NCBI GenBank assembly: GCA_964019055.1
Contig: OZ025211.1
Span: 4,045,835-4,109,834, forward strand
Length of the DNA: 64,000 bases
Direction: 5' to 3'
Origin: Anthopleura xanthogrammica
Taxonomy: Eukaryota; Cnidaria; Anthozoa; Actiniaria; Actiniidae
Translations under genes and position numbers: made by a program
Notes under the pieces: generated by a model
What the model saw: the letters and a program-made list of their open reading frames with translations, nothing else
Told to the model about the DNA's origin: nothing
Databases searched by the model: none
Shown: one piece after another, positions 58,901 through 64,000 of the stretch
Numbering within the stretch: position 1 is the stretch's first letter
Layout of the letters: every line of letters begins with the position of its first letter

Positions 58901-61900
58901 GTGCCCATCGACCTGTGACTTTGATTAGTGGTAATGTTATGGTCTGTGACTGATCTCTAGACATTTCCAAGACATAGGACTGAATCACGAAAATATATAG
59001 CTTAGAATTGTACACTTTTTTCTGGGTTTTGTAATCGAAATTTAGCGAAGACGAAAGAAAACTTTGGCCATCTACTAAGCCAACCACAACGATAATTACA
59101 ACGAACTCACATTGAGATTTCGGTGACGTTAATCAATAACTGAACATGATCGCTCGATATAGAGTGTCATGGTGACTTTGCAAGTGAAATATGCTGACTT
59201 CGTTATGAATATTTGAAAATTTCAGTTAAGCCAATGCAAAGGGTTGGTTTATATATTTACTAATTATTATTTTTTCGTATACTTCTATTTCTAAACAATT
59301 ATTTACAATACCGCCATTACCCAAATTCATTTTCCAACAGCTAGAGCCTATTAAACTAGAACACTTCCCAGTTTATTTAGGCTCTAGGCAGAAATAAAAG
59401 GAAATGTTTTTTAAAAATTTAAAACGGTGAATACAATTGTAAACATTTAATCCACAAATGTAAGATTAATTGTGTAAAAAAATATGCAAAATAAATGAAG
59501 TGAAGTGAAGTGAAGTGAGGTGAAGTTTACTTATGTTTTTGTCAGACAAATCTGTATATTGAATATCAGAGGAATGAGGTTAATATAATGTGAACGAAAC
59601 TAGTTCTGACAAATAAGACTTTAGAAATAAGAAGTCCTATGCCGGTTCTAAATTTTTGCGTAAAAATCTATTTCAAATACATACATTCTCTTTAGGGGGG
59701 GGGGGGGGGGTGGGGGGACATGATTTAATTCCCCCTTCCCTCGGATTTTGGTGGCGGTTGGTTGGTTTTGATTGGAGCAGTTTCCGTACCGTGGCTTTCA
59801 AATGGCTTCCGCTTCGAACCAATGAAAAAGCCAGATCCGGAAACTCATATCATCCAATAAAAATCATTGAGAACACGTACGGAAAACATTTGAGTGTTTC
59901 CTAAAAACAATCCAGTAATTCTGCGATGAGACAAATGTTTGTTTTTTTTGTTTTTGTCTTTTAGGATGTGGCTTCTATTTCCCCTACGAATCATCGAAAG
60001 CCTTCATCAAGATGGTCTTGCCAAACCAATGGCAGATTATTCACGCTGCAACCTCTGGTTGTACATTAGACACACTGAAGTCAAGCTATTTATCTTGCAA
60101 TGGATCATGGGTGACGAGTCCAAGACTGGCGCGAAATATTGACGTCATACCAAGAGGTTTTGATCAGGTTGCCAGGGGCTACGCTTACCAAGTGAGGGTA
60201 AGTTTGGTTTTTATTATATGAATATCTTAATTCTTAATTAATATATAGACACCCTGTGTATACTATAAATTTTTGGCATCCCATAATGCCTTACTTAAAA
60301 CAATAGAATTCAAGATGGACGCTGTATCTGTAAAAAGGTATATTTCAGCTGCGTACAGCTTGCGTTCCCTGCGCTCTTTGTTCTAATTTAATCATCCATT
60401 TGAAAAAGTGCAGTAAAATTGTCGGCTTTCGTGTTACGCTCTCTTCACTATGTTTTGGGTCAACTCCCTTTCTGGTAAACAAGTCTAAATATATCTTACT
60501 CGCACCAGACCATATAACAGTGCCCGATGGCAAGATCGTTGTACACGTGGTTGCTTTCTGCCACGCAGCCTTGAACTTCAAATATTGTCACACCAATTAA
60601 AACAAAAAGCCTAACAACTAATTGTATCAAACCAAACCGCGTGTTAACCTAGGCCTTTCGCTATGGTGTTATTAACTTGCGTAAATACCGTGAAACGTAT
60701 CCGGGCAGTGGACCACTTTGATTACTTGTTTTTGTCGAGTCGAGAACTTCAATCGTCACGATTTCCTTTGCCGCCAAATAAGAACAAAAGACGAGAAGCA
60801 TTTTATTTTTTATACTTGCGGTTGTGATGTGATTTCTTATCGAAAGATCTTGTTTAAGCGCTATAGATAACAACCTTTGATAAGGAAATGTACCGAAAAT
60901 TGAGTACAAACATAAATCGTGTCAAACCGCTAGTCTAGTGTTAGAAGATCTAGAAACCTTTTTTCATGGATGTCTTGACGGAACAAAACGTCTAAAAAGA
61001 TAATATATTGCGTTATAATTAGAACATTTCCAAAATTTGTTTTGTGGCCCATCGAGTTCCTAGATCTGGATGACTGCGCAAGTCTAACTTCATATTCGAT
61101 CAACTGAATATTTTTAGCGTCAATGTGAAATCACTAATAGCACACAAACACAAAACCATAAAAAAGTACTAAACGACCACAAAATTGTACTATAGTTAAT
61201 GGAATTAGCACCATGAATTAGTAGGAATTTAGTTTAAATACGTTTTTACAGGTCTGACTTTTTTTGCTATTAATACCACGAGTATGCGCATGCTGTGCGA
61301 CCTTTTTGAGATTGTTCACCCACCCAAAGTCACGATATTTTATTCAGAACTTGGCGAATCCCTTACATCTGAAATCCCCTTTCCAAGTTTGCTTTAGTTT
61401 CATTGTTTGATTATCACAAACTAATGATGTTTACGCGTTCACATTGCGCGTTGTTAATATAAATCTCTTGAGGACATTATTCAGTAGACGACAAAGATAT
61501 TGAGCTCAAGTGGTCGAACGTCAACTCTTTCAATTCATGATACGCACGTGTGGTTCATACATGGTAAACCCATTAAGAGTTCTAACTGTTAACCCTGACT
61601 CTTGTCTTCTTGCACGCAACTGCAGTCTTTTTTTTGTAATCGACTGTCTAGGAGTTAGCTTAGTAAAATTGCTTTTGGTCACCCTGTGGATCCACCTGGA
61701 ACCACAAGGCATTTCGGGTAATTCTTGCTGTTACCTGTTTCTTTCTTTGGTTCTTGCTTTGCTCGCTCTTTTGTTACTTGCTCTCTTAATCTTGTTTATA
61801 TTGTTTGATCTTGAATTTCAACAGTATCTGATTTAAACATTTCTTCTTTTGAGCAATTTTCACCAAAATATTCAAAGCAAGTTTTGCGTGACGAAGAAAA

Positions 61901-63559
61901 AGATATGTTTTGACCGCAACGGTGTCGTGTTCCAGTAATCTGACGATATGGTCAGAAATCTCGCCTACTGTAACAGCTGTTGTTCCACACCGTAATCACG
62001 ACGACAAAGCGTGTCTTTTTTCCAAAGCTCTTAGGATATATCCGCATATTGCACTATCAATATTTGATTGCACCAATAAACAACTGCCCAAATAGGGACA
62101 CATAGGTCACGTGATCAATGTCCGCCATTTTGAACGGCAGATGTGAACGAACATGTCGAAATTACAAGAGATGTCATTGGGAGGTTCGTCTGTTACCTCC
62201 ACGTAACAGGAAGTCCTTTCTCGACCTGTTATACTCCATATATTTTCCATTGCTATTGTTGTTGATGAAGTGTTATCATCATTATCTTTTGTTTCAGGTC
62301 AGAAAGAACTCATTTATATCCGGAAAGATGATTAAACTAAGCTTAACTTGTAGACCGTTTGGTGGCAAACCTTGTCTCTTACTCAAGACTAGAGGAAATC
62401 AAAATTGTAAGTCGAACATCAATTGATCATGAAGAAGATGACTACTTATCTTCCCCTTAGCTCTCCATCATTCCTCAATAGATGTGAAACAGTCAAAACT
62501 CTTTAAATTCTCCTATCTTTCTTGTATTCTTTTTTGCGTTGAATGTGGAGTTCCTCATGGATCGGTTTTGGGGCCACTATGTTTATGCGGTGTCAAATAG
62601 TTTACATTTCGCATCTACCTCATTAGTAATTTTTGCCCTAAATTTTTAGTTTCTCACACATCGGTTATATGACCACTCTGGTTATACTTAATGGTGTTCC
62701 TCAATGATCATTTATTGGCCCCTTTTAATAGACCTTTTCGGCTTGGGCGTAAGGTTTTCCCATTTCAAACCACGTGTCATTCCTTAAAGTATCTTTTTTC
62801 ACGGTTGCACATGAAAAGACATAAATATGGATACAACTAAACAAATTAAACAATTTCATTCTCAAGAGAATGACACGTGGTCTGAAATGGGAAAACTTTG
62901 ATGTCCAAGTTGAAAAAATCCATTGATTCAAACGCGCGATCAAATGTGTCTAGTTTCTCAATAATTTTACAACATAAGCTTTTTTTCTACATAACAGGTT
63001 TTTCCCGAAAACGACGAGCATATAGAAAAAAAATTCGAAAAAATAAAAAAGCAGCGAAAGCTTTGTCATCACTTTCACTATCGTCGAAGTCACCGTCACC
63101 GTCTTCAGTAAAAGGACTTGTTAACCTATCGAATGTGCGAGGAAAGCCAAGAAGGCCAATCACTAATAAAAAGGTAAGAAATCTGTGTTGTACGTTATAG
63201 TTGCGCACTCCTAACATAGCCAAATACAGCGCCGCTTCTACAAAGCAATTCTTCAGAAAGTGCAACTTAGGGTGAATCTTTTGTGTCTGCATGCGAATGC
63301 AAGCAGAAAGAGCTACCATGATGGGAAATAAGAAAAGAATGACTAATCTATCATTAATAACAGCAGTATTAACGATTAATGACAATAATAAGCTCTAATA
63401 CTTGTTTCTTTTCGTCCCGTAGAAAGACCAATCGCGCGCGGAAAAATTAAGAAGGGACGAAGGCGTAACAACAATCATTCTAATCTTTGCTGCTATGCTG
63501 CTTGGAGCCACCATTTTGGTTCTCACAATCAACTTAGTTTTTTGTTCTTCAAATCAAGA
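55980..63559 (+). CDS. R7: divergent paralogue of the receptor family (3' end outside window)
   Basis: Exons: 55980-56307, 59965-60197, 62298-62406, 62998-63173, 63423-63559, phases 1,0,1,0,2 as in R1-R6. Signal peptide about 1-28 (WLAILGWMVGLQCVG). Exon 1 keeps six cysteines with NPCKCQC and RWKC. Exon 2 has three (the middle of YFTCDGRW becomes YLSCNGSW). Exon 3 has LTC and KPCLLLK and a junction cysteine. Exon 4 is unlike the others: a strongly basic stretch (RKRRAYRKKIRKNKK) followed by a Ser/Pro-rich part in place of the Thr/Ala stalk. Exon 5 has a transmembrane helix at about 298-322 (TIILIFAAMLLGATILVLTI). The introns are much longer. The tail exons should lie beyond the window. Splice sites are inferred from consensus and frame; the agreement of all five phases is strong support. 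Confidence 0.75.
57490..57628. mobile_element. Partial CACGTG-arm MITE in R7 intron 1
   Basis: The right arm is kept (ATGACACGTGGTCTGAAC ... GGGAAAACATTACGCC); the left arm is mostly lost. A TG run precedes it at about 57471-57491. Confidence 0.6.
57994..58205. repeat. Imperfect repeats with seven ATTGG (CCAAT-type) words in R7 intron 1
   Basis: Units of roughly 30-40 bases around GCTGTGATTGGTTC and TATCATTGGTTCATCC, with ATTGG seven times on one strand. They may be decayed repeats; a control role is only a possibility. Confidence 0.45.
59497..59525. repeat. (GAAGT)n short tandem repeat
   Basis: About five units of GAAGT in a row, with one GAGGT. Confidence 0.85.
59695..59717. repeat. Poly-G tract
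   Basis: Sixteen G, one T, six G, about 250 bases before R7 exon 2. It can form a G-quadruplex and is a likely place for length errors. Confidence 0.85.
62741..62910. mobile_element. Short MITE with CACGTG arms, copy 4, in R7 intron 3
   Basis: TTTTCCCATTTCAAACCACG against CGTGGTCTGAAATGGGAAAA. Complete element of about 170 bases. Confidence 0.75.
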
Positions 63560-64000
63560 GTAAGTCTAAGCTTCTTACTCCTTAGTCTTATGTTTCTTCA
63601 TTGTTCAGAAAAAAGCAGCTTAGGCATATTAATCCATAATGCTTGCAGTGTCAAGGTAATTCGATTTTAGGGGGCCAACACCGACTTGAATTGCAAAATC
63701 GTTGTGTAGTTTCAAAATTACAAACAAGGGAAACTGATATTGATAGCGATTCTAGGAAAAAAGATTCATTGCAATTGTTACTACGTTTCTTAGAGTCATG
63801 CGCAGCTTTCTGAACCCCATTTCCATGGCTACGCGGCCATGATGTTCCGAGAAATTTAAGGAAAGTTAATGGACCTTTGTCACGCAGCACCAGTGTTGGT
63901 CGGAACAATATATTGTTCACGCGTGCAACCTCGCATTAAAACGTTTCAGAAGGAGTTTACGCGGGTTGATCCAATAGGGCTTTCATTCTCATGGGAATAA

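Overview
The window is animal genomic DNA: AT-rich, with split genes, GT-AG introns and many mobile-element fragments, including a BEL/Pao retrotransposon (a class known from animals). I infer a cnidarian, probably a hexacoral, from the general look of the sequence; this is not proven.

The main content is a same-strand tandem array of one receptor-like gene family, here named R0 to R7 from left to right. A complete member has eight exons with intron phases 1,0,1,0,2,1,1. Exon 1 encodes a signal peptide and six cysteines ending in a C-x-C-x-C cluster and W-[TK]-C. Exon 2 encodes three cysteines and usually a YFTCDGRWAG motif. Exon 3 (with the exon 3/4 junction) adds three more cysteines. Exon 4 is a short Thr/Pro/Ala-rich stalk, and exon 5 carries one transmembrane helix followed by RKRK. 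Exon 6 encodes a short membrane-proximal segment, exon 7 a 40-residue cassette with a YAEI motif, and exon 8 a tyrosine-rich tail. Two kinds of exon 8 occur. Tail A has YINM, a 17-residue YxxP-containing repeat and a C-terminal SEYQSL that fits the ITIM pattern. Tail B has YNRL and YNVL plus a 23-residue repeat with YHVL.

Layout. R0 (1158-2538, tail B, 5' end outside the window) is followed by a BEL/Pao element (about 3371-9846) and a tail-A exon broken by a DNA transposon (9937-11771). R1 (12414-17031, tail B) is intact. R2 (18377-22168, tail A) is a pseudogene. R3 (23307-27191, tail A) has a 4-bp insertion in exon 7. R4 (28568-33168, tail B) is intact and is followed by a tail-A relic with 12 repeats and a LINE insertion (33971-35368). 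R5 (38490-42311, tail A) is a pseudogene. R6 (43688-48203, tail B) is intact. 48.5-56 kb holds repeats but no gene I can support. R7 (55980-63559, running out of the window) is a divergent paralogue with the same intron phases and the same 12-cysteine plan.

The genes look like single-pass cell-surface receptors that signal through SH2-type docking motifs. Upstream of exon 1, R1-R6 share a perfect ETS site (ACTTCCGGT) next to an IRF/ISRE-like site (GAAAGTGAAAC) that is intact in R1, R3 and R5 and degraded in R2, R4 and R6. The blocks 25441-33498 and 40561-48548 are near-identical copies, from recent duplication, gene conversion or an assembly artefact. A role in immunity or self-recognition is inferred only; I do not recognise the ectodomain as a named family.
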